Assembly: GCA_900239685.1 (NCBI GenBank) | Contig: OENT01000912.1 | Location: 1-64,000 of the forward strand | Length of the DNA: 64,000 nucleotides | Source of the DNA: Rotaria macrura | Lineage: Eukaryota; Rotifera; Eurotatoria; Philodinida; Philodinidae | Direction of reading: 5' to 3' | Shown here: piece after piece, positions 54,172 through 64,000 of the stretch | How positions within the stretch are numbered: position 1 is the first letter of the stretch | Layout: every line of letters begins with the position of its first letter | Position numbers and translations under genes: made by a program | The notes under the pieces: model-generated | What the model was told of the DNA's origin: nothing | Seen by the model: the letters and a program-made list of their open reading frames with translations, nothing else | The model's database searches: none

Positions 54172-56130
54172 AATCGAAAGATAAACGACGGCATCGGACG
54201 GATTTAGATGATGACTATTGACATCAATAACTGATAAGCAAAGCAAATGTATGGTAGATAAACATATGCTGGTTTTTTAAATAGGCTCTTTTTAAGTCAG
54301 ACAAGACTTTATCCACATACGATTCTCTAATCCTAATCAGCTGCAGGCGATTCGTATGGTCTTGGTACGGATGATGACTGTTTTGTTATGCTTGTCGTTG
54401 TTATTGTTATTATTGTTGGCACTACTGTTCCAACTCCGCCCAAAGATGACGAGCACATTTTCTCTCGCCTCCAAAGAGACTCCGTCCTTTTTCTCTCATT
54501 CTTTTCCAGGTTTACATGCATATTGCTATTTTTTCACAGCCTTTTCTTATATTGACGACAACGCGTATGAAGAGAAAGAAGAAGAAGAAGAAGAAAACCG
54601 AAGGACAAAAAGAAATATAGTCATCAGTTCTTTCTTATAATCGAATATATTAAGTTCATTCTATCACTGTCTATCTATCTCTTCCGTTCCGACAATTTCA
54701 CAAACATTGCCTATCGATCGTCGCCGATCATTGTCAATGCGCCTCATTGATCCAACGACAGTTAGCTTCTTTCGATCAATCGTATTGATGAAACATGTAA
54801 ACTTAAAGATAAAGAGAGAGAAAGAATATAAATAAAGATATATTTATATATGCATATATAAATACAAAGAAAATAAACCAATGATTCCTCGAAAGACAAA
54901 CATTGATTTTATCAATCGAGAGGGTGGATTTCTTGACACTATGATAAAAGAAATTCAATAAAAATGTTTAAGAGAGATTTTCAAGTCGAAGCAAGACAAT
55001 ACGGTTCTAGTAATCTAAGATTTACAAATTACGTACTATAAAGGATAAAAAATGTCTACTTTGTTACATATATTATGAACTAGATGAAGGATTGTTATTT
55101 CAAACAAGGCATCCCTCTATCTTTCAAAGTCTTTTTCCTTCTGACGAAAAATAAATTGTCAGTCACTAGACGATTCATTTCTCATTGTAAGCCTACGGGG
55201 ACATTGATGATTGAAAAGTCAAAGCAACTTTATTCGTTCTCTATATAATATACAATATTTCGGAGATTGAATAAATTTATCGTTTAAGATTTTTATAGAA
55301 ATAATTTCAATCTCCAATGACTAATGCTATTATGTATTTCGGCTAGTAACTTCATTTGAATGAAAAATAGAATAATCGTTATTCTTTTCTAAACAATCAT
55401 AATAAAGTTATATTGAAATTCAGAAGAAAAGATATTATAAAACTTTAATCTTCAATTGATTCGTGGTTAGAAAAATTAGATTCTCAAATAATATGTAGCC
55501 TTCATTTATCTTATGACTGAGTTTTTTTCTTATTTTCTTCTAAATGAACACTGATCTGAACGATGAAATTTGACTAGACAGTCAATATATTACATTTGAA
55601 TTCGACAGATTCAGTGATCTTTGTAGTCTAACTTCGCATTCTACACGATGAGATACGTCATTTTTAATTGTTGTGTTCGAAACTGGAATAGAGACAGGAA
55701 ACAATAATACACTTCTGTATGCATTTTGAGTTACATACATTTGGCAGCTATAATTAAAATTGATATTGTTAATCAACATATGAGATGGGCGAATGTAATA
55801 GTTTTTAAAGATTTAGAGAGTCAATATAGAATTTTGATTTGCTTGTATTGTAAGATGCTAACAATATGGTATTGATGTTGTTTCTGCATCTTAAATAGTT
55901 TTCTTATTAGTTTTTGTACTGATTTCTGTAGAAGTTTTTAATCAATTAATACATGCATAGCATAGATGTTTTTGTGAACCATAAATATATAGGATAAAGA
56001 ATCAAAACACTTTCCAAATTCAATCTTGGATTAAAAAGTTTTTCGAAACAACAACTAAACCGATGTTAATACTATTTGTGATTGTATATTATTATTCATG
56101 GAAATTCAATAATTCGATAATCAAAATATA
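54172..56130. other. Intergenic, nothing confirmed
   Basis: About 2 kb of AT-rich sequence upstream of the receptor gene, expected to include its promoter. A minus-strand frame at 55582-55779 and frames near 54333-54640 lack recognisable domains. Confidence 0.45.
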
Positions 56131-57190
56131 ATGGGTGCGCCATAAAGCATGAGAGTCTCTATATTTTTCCAACATATATTTTTGCTTTCATTCATTAAAT
56201 ATAATTCTTTATTATTAAAGATTCACTACGTGATTCCGAACTAAATCGTGAATATCAGTATCGAACTCGATTAAAACGTTCTCATTACGGAATATGAACG
56301 ATGAAGACTAACTAATATTAGTATGAAAAAGGCGATGAACCGACGAAGATCTATTGTGATCCTGATGACACTATCAGTTTTTTAACAGGCGAACCATGTT
56401 GCATGATGATCTACCCGAGTACGTCTCTCAATGGGTCGTCTGTGAATGAAAGGAAGCATACAAAGAAATAAAAGACCTATTGAATGAATCAAGAGGAAGA
56501 AATTGTCTACTTCGATACTATCAATTGAATTGGGTATTTTCTTAAGAAAAAGAATTCAGAGAGTGCTTCACAATGATCTACAACAATAGCTCTGTAAGAT
56601 GCAGCGTGAATCGTCGCTTACTAAAGAACATAAAGAAAAAAGAAAGACATTTGTAAACGAAATATAAACAACATTCAGGAAAAGAAGAAGATGCGATGAG
56701 AATTCTGTTTTCTGACGCGAAAATCTTCAACATAGACAGAGCTTGTCATCCTTAAACTGATTAAATATGAACAGGAAATCATATAGCAGCACATATTAAC
56801 AGTAGTATTCGAGAGAAAAGTTAATTTATTCAGATCAATCTATGGTCTCGTTTAGAAAATGATCTTGAGACATATCGTTTTCAGTTACTTTCCACAGTAG
56901 AAAAATAGATTAGTATCATTAAATCGATGAAGTGCAGTCAGTAACTCTGAAATATGGTAACAGTATGTGCGAGAATGACTCGATCTTTATTCAAGGCGGC
57001 GCTGCATCGTACATTCATGAATAATCAAAAGATTGATCTGCCAAACAGTTACCTTCATTTATTAACAGCAAACCATTGCCTTTTACACAGGTCTTATTTA
57101 AATCTGTCTAACTGTTCTTGTTTTTTCGAGCCAACGTACTTGCGAAGAAATTCATTGGAGAGCTTTTGTTTCTGAAACTCATTAGTCAAC
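56131..57190 (+). mobile_element. Decayed Tc1/mariner-type DNA transposon
   Basis: Starting near ATGGGTGCGCCATAAAG, the plus strand carries remnants of an IS630/Tc1/mariner transposase. About 56614-56665 reads SLTKEHKEKRKTFVNEI. Position 56702-56752 reads ILFSDAKIFNIDRACHP, the block with the first catalytic Asp (56714-56716). Position 56978-57025 reads DSIFIQGGAASYIHE, the usual QDGAPxH block with the second catalytic Asp replaced by Gly. The last two blocks are in the same frame, but in-frame stops follow both (for example at 56753 and 57026), and other parts are shifted. The element cannot encode an active enzyme. The right terminal repeat was not found; the end given is approximate. Confidence 0.75.
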
Positions 57191-59247
57191 GGATAATACA
57201 TTGTTCAAAGACAGAATATATATATATATATTGTTAACATTTGTATAAATACTTGGTTTTATACAGAATCAATCGGTGAATCCTTTAGAAAAATAATAAG
57301 ATCTGAATATAGCAACGTATAATATATGTTGCTTAAAAGTTGAGACTATCATGGTGTATTTCGTAGTTTCTATGTGGGTGTATGATAAAAATTACTTTTC
57401 CATTAGAATATTGTTTGAAATCAAGATTTAAATTCAAAATAAAATTATTCAAGAAAAGTAAAGAATATTTATAGCAGTACAATGATAAAAATTGCCAATA
57501 ATAATATGTTTAAGAAAAAATATAATTCGATTGGAATGTTTTTGAATCTAGAAAAATTTCGGTGATTCTATAATATTGAATAATTCTCATTGTTTCGAAA
57601 ATTTTCGATACTATACTGTTCTATATTGAAACGGTCTACAAATTCACATCATCTAATGCATTTTAGATTTAATTTTCTCAATTATATCGACTATTGTAAT
57701 ATTTCAATAACTTGAAATACAAACATTGGCAAGTGAATATTGCGGTGCGTTCTATATTTTTTAATTATCAGTCTTTTTTCGATTTTTTCACGGTATGGTT
57801 CTATTGATAGATGTTCTTGTTATCATTCTAACATTGTTTACATGTTTCAGGATGTAAGAAAAAATAATCATAGATTTCAATTGCATTTAAGCTATAAATT
57901 CATTTCTGTCAGTTATTTTGAATTCTTAACATTTGACCGTATTTAGTGTGTTATATGTTATCAAGTAAATTTTAGCATAACATGAAACTCTCTTTAATAT
58001 CAATAGTTAAATAATATTTACGCTTGGAAGTATTCATATAGTACTTAAATAATATATATTGAACGATGAGATTGAACAATTTATCAATTTGGTAATATAG
58101 AACATGTGTTTACAAAGAGACAGCAGTATTCAGCTACAATATGAATGTTTGGTAATGACAAATCGCCTCGCGTTCAGTTTTTATTATTAACTAACTAATA
58201 ATAAAGAATTCTGCCCGTATGAATTGATTTCTTTCTAATTAACAATTAAAAAAAGGGTCATACTATTAAGAATGTTTAGAAAGAAGATAAAGATTCTCTT
58301 GTATTGCATATGAAAAACTTTCGCAACTAACTATGGACTGATGACAAAAACGAGGAAACTAAAAACATTTCAAAAAATAGCAATATCTTCACATTAATCT
58401 ATTTAGGCTCGCTCTGAATAGCACTCATATTGAAAAACTTTCACTATATATGAAGAGATATTTTCTGTCGCTTATAAAGAACAGAAGTATTCTTCTACCA
58501 ACAGGATGCTATCTTTTTATTTTTCTATTATTTAGCTGAATTTTGAATACGTCAATTTTTGTCCCACAGGACTTCCACAAAAGTCAATCAGATTGCACAA
58601 ATAAGCTAAATATCATTAGACAAGTGAAGAATATTCAACGCTATTGTTCTTTCTATCAACACGAAAATCAAGTTTTGCACTACGCTAAAAGTTGCTCTTG
58701 TGAAAAGAATTTCTACAATATCCCAAACAATTGCTTGCATACATCAGCAAAATGTTTCGCGAGCACTTGCTTTTGAATACGCCTATATAAATACATCATA
58801 CATATTTTCAAGTTAAGATTCGATTGTCCAGCTTTCCTTGAGCATTTTTAATTATGAAAAATACTTTTAAAAATTTTAAAGAAAATAATTCTATCGCAAT
58901 CTTTTTTCACAACCACTACGGTAATACCATTTTTTATTTTCTCGTTGTTTGATGCAGAATAATATGAAGAGACATGAAGCGTGCTATTAGATTCACACAA
59001 ATACAAAGAAAAAAAAGCAAATGAGCAAAATACTGGCAAAAATAAGACCGAATACCACATACAGAGCAACTGTCAATAAATAATGAGAAAAAAAACTTCG
59101 TTTTTTTTAATCAAGACTACATATGAATATAGAACGAAAGAAAAGAAAGAGAACGGAGCGACTTTTTTTTTAAAACAGTAAGGGTTAAACTACTACCATT
59201 CGGATAGTAATTATCTTTTTGTTTGTCTTTAATGTTTATTATTTGAT
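57191..59247. other. Intergenic, one Cys-rich exon candidate
   Basis: AT-rich with a TA microsatellite near 57219-57231. After an acceptor TTTTGTCCCACAG (58557-58569), an open segment to 58776 (+) encodes a Cys-rich peptide ending KCFASTCF with seven cysteines. No upstream coding exon with a signal peptide could be fixed, so it is not called as a gene. Confidence 0.4.
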
Positions 59248-62200
59248 TCAACTGTTCTTATCCGATGTACTTGTATTATTATACGTTAAAAACCATTTTT
59301 GAGCATTTTCATCATAGACCTCAATCGATTTGAGGAATGTTCGACCATCGAAACCTCCAACAACATAAATTTTATCACAGCAAACAGTGACACCGACGCC
59401 AACACGTGAAATATTTAATTCATTATGAATTCCATTAAGACTTATTAGCCACTCATTTGTCAATGGATCCAATATTTCAATTGATGTCAATGATGTTACA
59501 CCGTTTGATCCGCCAATAACAAATATTTTATTATGATATAGAACTGCACCACAACCACGACGAGTATCTTTCATTGTCGGACCGTATCTCCATTCGTTTG
59601 TTGGTAAATTCAAAATTTCACAGGATGATAAACATCGACTTAATGTTGAACCACCGAATACATATATGCTATCATTGAAACAGACGATACCAGCTTCACT
59701 ACGTTCAGTATTCATCGAAGCTAATGTCGACCAAGTATTATCCGTTGGATTATATCGATAACAATCACTTTTACATTTATCACCTTCCATTCCACCAATT
59801 AAATATACATAATTATCATCACTACACATTGCTGAAGTTAAATAAAACTCTTCCTTTTTTATTAGTTTAAATAAAAAACATCGATTACATACCACTATGT
59901 GCAACAGGCGCAGAAAGTTCACTAATCATTGACCATTTATTCATAGATTTTAAATCGAAACATTCAGCTGTGTTTAATTCTTTTTGTCCATCACTACCAC
60001 CACATACATAAATTCTATCATTGACAATTGTAGCTGAAACTCGACCTCGTCGACTTATCATTGGACATGGCAATAGTTGCCATCTATTTTCATTCGAATC
60101 GAACTGTTCAATTGTAGCAAGGCAATCACCACGATTATATCCGCCTAGAATGAATTCAATGATGTCTACTAAAACTAAAAAATATCAACACTTACCAACA
60201 ACATAGATCATATCAGGCGTTGATGCTATACCGAAACAACATCGTGCTGTTACTAACGAGTCAAATGTAATATCTCTATCACACGTTAATATGGGACCAG
60301 TAGGATTCGAATGATTATCATCCAAGGTTTTTTCTGTCGACGAACTAGTACTACTTTCAGATGAACTTGGACTTGAATAGGGCGACGATATATGTATGGA
60401 TAGAATTAACATTTTTCCTTTTATTATTGCAATAGCAATGTAACCATGATCTTTACCAAAACAAAATAAGAATCATGTAATAGAGAAATACATTATTAGT
60501 TCAGTTGTTACTAACCATTCGATTGACTCATATGAACAAGTTTCGTTTCGGGTGTATGCAAATTTATGATTGTATTCGATGTTAAATTAGTATTATTTAT
60601 TTGTAAATTTGGTGTTTCAAAAGAAAACATTTCATTCAGGTTATGTGATGGTGACGATCCGGATGATACGTTTCGTTTTGTTAATTTATAACTCTGATAA
60701 TCCTAAATAAGATTAGATTTTAATTACGATTTAAAATGTAACTATTGAACAATTAAAAAATAGAAAATTAAATTCATATTACTTTTATTAAATTCGAATA
60801 ATGAACATTTTTATCATCCATACTTGTACAATCATGAAGAGTTTCACCGTTTAAATAAAGTAAATGGATCTTAAATAACATTCTTTGGTTTTTAAAAGTT
60901 ACATTAAAAAGTATTAGTTTTTTTTTAAATTATCCTACACATTCATAAAGTGCTTGAAAATTACTATTATCTTTACATTGTTGGACAATCCAATTTATGA
61001 CAAGATCACACATCAACTTCGGTTTAATGACTTTCGAGTCTAATTTCATAGATACTAATTTGAAAGAAAAAACAATTTTTTAATAGTTTTTTTTCTTACC
61101 GATTAATTCTAATTTTATTGTTGGTAATGTCAAACATTCACGAGTTTCAAGAACAGTAGTAAAATTATTTTGAATACATTCATTTGCTTTTGAACGAAGC
61201 TCATCATCCATAGCCAATAGACGTGTACCTGAAAGATGAAAAGAAATATATAAAGAGAATTCTTATCAATATTCCTTACGCATTCAACGTACACCTAGCA
61301 ATGAAATCTCATGGATCTATAAGCATCGTTTGAATTTCCGATTCAAGATTCTCAATTAAGAGATTTCTTTTTCTACGATGATGCTTTTATTTCCATTTTC
61401 ATAAATTTCCTATTATTTCCTTGTGCTTATAGTAAAATTTTTTGTTTGTCGGGAGGAAATTTATTTAAAAAATCTTCGAAGATCTTACGACAATAATAAA
61501 CTTTGATATTTGAATTTCTTCAAGAATTCTAAGTTAAATATATGATTATTTGTTAAATCTATTGGTAAAAGAAACTTCTATTAATTGTTCGAAGTAACTC
61601 TCATGTTCAATAGATTACAATCACATCTCTTTTTAGCAATAAAAATATTTTTCGGCAAGTTCATGTGAACACAAAAATAATTGAATGAAAGATCAAGTCA
61701 CCATGTAGGAGTAGCGACAACGCTTTTCAATACAAGTTTATAAATTGCAGAATGTACAGCTCGGTACTATTGGTGATGAAATAACTCAAGCAAGTTACTA
61801 GCAGCTGTTACTCTTATATCACCCATATTTTAGCGAACAATGCATTTTGGAACATTCAACTATAGTAATAGTTAGCGGTGATGTCAGTTAATGCCAAAAA
61901 ATCTAGAATAAGTAGTCTATGCTCTAAGGTGACTATTGCTCTAGAGCTCGAACGAATGTCTCCCGGATGAACTCCATTGTGAAAAACTGAATTATTCTAT
62001 TTAATGTTATCATTATCAGTCAAGTACTTTTGATATACACAGCTGAACATACTACTCGTACTTTACGAACTCCATGTTATTCAAATACTTTGTAGAACAA
62101 TGCATAAGATATATATATAAACTATGAATTTTAATCATCTTTATCTAGTAGTATGATATTAGCTTCCACAACATTAATGAGTATTTGGTCGTACTGTTCA

Positions 62201-63031
62201 CATGAAATATTTAGTAAGACAATGTTTTTTTTTTGTTTCGAAACGACGATTTAAAACGTCTTGAGGACTATGAAACTTATTTTCGAACAATCAACAATGT
62301 TAAAAGGATTAACTCGATCGTTCGAGAGATACTGTTGCATGTTAAATAAAATGCATTTATTAGCATAACATACGAAGTAAGGAAACAGATTTTTTATGGA
62401 CAAGAATTCTTGTGGTGTAAGTGATTCATATTTTTTTTTGCAGTCACCTTTAAAACATCGATTTCAATGAGAAAAGATTCTCAGAAATCAAAACATACTC
62501 AAACAGTTGTGTTCTGTCAGCTGCTCGCTAAGATAATTTGAACAAGCTTGAAATAGTGATTCAATACGTAGTTGATATGCAGCCAAATAAATCTTTGATA
62601 CCAAGTCTGGTGTTAAGAAAAAACTAAAAACAAAAGAGAAAAAATCTAAGCTATTGCTTCTTTTCCTCTTCAAAGATGACCTACCTTCCACGATAAATAA
62701 ATTGTATGATTAATTTTAGAGCTAGATATTCCAGACCGTCGATTTGATAGTAAATGAGTTTTTTCGTTGCTGTGTTACTTTCGTCTTTGAGAAAAAGCTC
62801 AAGGAAATAACTCGAATGACAGGACAATAAAGCTCGATGTGCAAATAGTTCATGACCTTGTACCATTAAAATGACATCACATAATTGTCGTTCTTTTCGC
62901 ATGGCATCAAGACATTTTAATGTTTGAATTCCATGAATATTGGAATTCTTATATTTGAGATGCAAGCCTGGCGTTTCATTATCATTCTGCTCTACGGTTT
63001 CAATCACAACAGAAGATATTGTTTCAGTCAT
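59248..63031 (-). CDS. IVNS1ABP: BTB-BACK-Kelch protein, IVNS1ABP (NS1-BP) homologue
   Basis: Nine exons (62685-63031, 62499-62623, 61100-61228, 60939-61054, 60783-60869, 60516-60702, 60196-60450, 59893-60144, 59248-59831) join in frame to 693 residues; human IVNS1ABP has 642. The BTB domain (residues about 35-125) has LCDVILMVQGHELFAHRALLSCHSSYF. BACK follows (LVSKIYLAAYQL, LVINWIVQQC). A Ser-rich linker (SPYSSPSSSESSTSSS) occupies the same place as in the human protein. Then come six Kelch repeats with GG pairs (VVGGYNRGDC, VCGGSDG, LIGGMEG, VFGGS, VIGGSNG, VVGGFDG). The shared linker separates it from generic KLHL proteins. Known roles: actin organisation, splicing, CUL3 adaptor. About 10 residues after exon 2 that are present in vertebrates seem absent; a microexon in the 1.27-kb intron is possible. 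Confidence 0.9.
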
Positions 63032-63506
63032 CGACGATGATCGAAAAACAATATTTTTCAGCTAACGTAATCGAATCAAAACTTAAAATAAACAAACAAA
63101 TAAATGGATACCGAGCAAAATCTGGATCAACCAATCATTAAATGGAGGAACCAACAGACGCTGTTATGGGATTGGCTGACTAGGTCTTGTTGATAACATA
63201 GTATTCATTTGCTTATTTCAGTAAGAAAATTTACGTTTGATCGTCAACCTAAATCATCCATTTCATTCTTTCGCGTTAAATGGCCACACTTTTTCAATGA
63301 TTCTCAAGCTTTTCTTTTGATAATATCATATTAATTAATGAGATCGTTTTTTCTATTCAGTGATTGAAATTTATTCACTAGTAAAGTGTACATTAAACAT
63401 TGTATTGCAAGAAAAATTTGGAAACTATTCATTTCTTGTTTATGTTCTTATTAAATATCAAAATTATTGTGCTTCTTTTAGATTAGTGCTTGTACCAGCA
63501 TTAACA
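63032..63506. promoter_or_regulatory. Divergent promoter region IVNS1ABP / RPS24
   Basis: Less than 500 bp separates the two divergent starts. The RPS24 side ends in a TTCTTTTAG acceptor (63473-63481), 25 bases before the ATG, so RPS24 has a 5' UTR intron or a trans-spliced leader. No core promoter motif is assigned. Confidence 0.45.
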
Positions 63507-63905
63507 ATGTCCGATTCAGCCTGTACAATTCGCACTCGCAAATTCAAATCCAATCGACTTTTATCTCGTCGTCAAATGGTTGTTGATGTTATTCATCCAG
63601 ATCGTGCATCACTTTCAAAAAAAGAAATCCGTGAAAAAGTTGCACAACTTTACAAAACAACACCTGATTTAGTATTTTGCTTTGGTTTCAATACAAATTT
63701 TGGTGGTGGCAAATCAACTGGTTTTGCACTCATCTATGATACACTTGATTTTGCTAAAAAATTCGAACCACGTCATCATCTTGTACGACAAGGCCTTGCT
63801 GAACCAAAGAAAACAGCAAGAAAACAACGGAAAGAACGTAAAAATCGTATGAAGAAAGTACGTGGTACCAAGAAAGCCACTGTCAAAGATGCCAAGAAAA
63901 AATAA
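63507..63905 (+). CDS. RPS24: Small ribosomal subunit protein eS24 (RPS24)
   Basis: A single coding exon of 132 residues; human RPS24 has 133. It matches along its length: [56 protein letters not shown] and the basic tail [20 protein letters not shown]. It is a 40S subunit component needed for pre-rRNA processing. The ATG at 63507 is preferred to an upstream alternative start because a 3' splice site ends at 63481 and the family begins here. The stop leaves 95 bp of 3' sequence in the window. Confidence 0.97.
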   Translation: MSDSACTIRTRKFKSNRLLSRRQMVVDVIHPDRASLSKKEIREKVAQLYKTTPDLVFCFGFNTNFGGGKSTGFALIYDTLDFAKKFEPRHHLVRQGLAEPKKTARKQRKERKNRMKKVRGTKKATVKDAKKK

Positions 63906-64000
63906 GTAAACAAGATATGAACAAACAACTTCATTGGATGTTTGAATATGTTTTTGTTTTCTTCTTGTTTACTTGTATCATCAAATATAAAACAAGATAA

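Noticed and set aside
1-64000. tRNA, rRNA, snRNA genes and CRISPR arrays
   Set aside because: No B-box-like tRNA pattern, conserved rRNA or snRNA core, or regularly spaced identical repeats were seen. The 93-bp array has neither identical repeats nor spacers.

Overview
The window looks like an AT-rich metazoan nuclear genome with compact, intron-rich genes: canonical GT-AG introns, most of about 50-60 bp, with a few of 0.7-1.8 kb. All recognisable proteins are animal-type. The small introns, the short gene spacing inside clusters and the 3' splice sites a few bases before start codons fit a rotifer, most likely a bdelloid of the Rotaria kind. That assignment is inference; no rRNA or mitochondrial marker is present.

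Layout. Left cluster (2.4-7.5 kb): a stray first-exon-like piece of NAA25 (-), SNX3/12 (-), then PGAP2 and RPUSD2 (+) only 76 bp apart. Large gene desert (7.5-26.7 kb): about 7.5 kb of it (10.43-17.99 kb) is a very diverged tandem array with a 93-bp period. To its right lie a possible small secreted peptide (18.34-18.54 kb, -), a transposon-like block (18.64-20.64 kb) holding a 406-bp foldback element with an 8-bp target duplication, and a second transposon-like block rich in ATCGGAT words (25.16-25.94 kb). Central cluster (26.7-43.7 kb): RagA GTPase (+), a TMEM179-like four-pass protein (-), an EDC4 homologue apparently without its WD40 half (+), an SLC25A44-like carrier (+) and an unrecognised type I membrane protein with a Cys-rich ectodomain (-). 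A second desert (43.7-50.7 kb) holds a hAT-like end fragment. Right cluster (50.7-64 kb): a GABA-A-type Cys-loop receptor (-), a decayed Tc1/mariner transposon (56.13-57.2 kb), IVNS1ABP (BTB-BACK-Kelch, -) and the ribosomal protein gene RPS24 (+).

The genes are housekeeping or signalling genes and do not form one pathway: PI3P-dependent sorting, GPI-anchor maturation, RNA pseudouridylation, mTORC1 signalling, mRNA decapping, mitochondrial transport, inhibitory neurotransmission, ubiquitin-ligase adaptor or actin function, translation. PGAP2-RPUSD2, and possibly EDC4-SLC25A44, look like operon-style pairs whose second gene begins at a 3' splice site, as spliced-leader trans-splicing would require. 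The least explained structure is the 93-bp array: its units are strongly diverged, yet the register drifts by only about 13 bp over roughly 69 periods.
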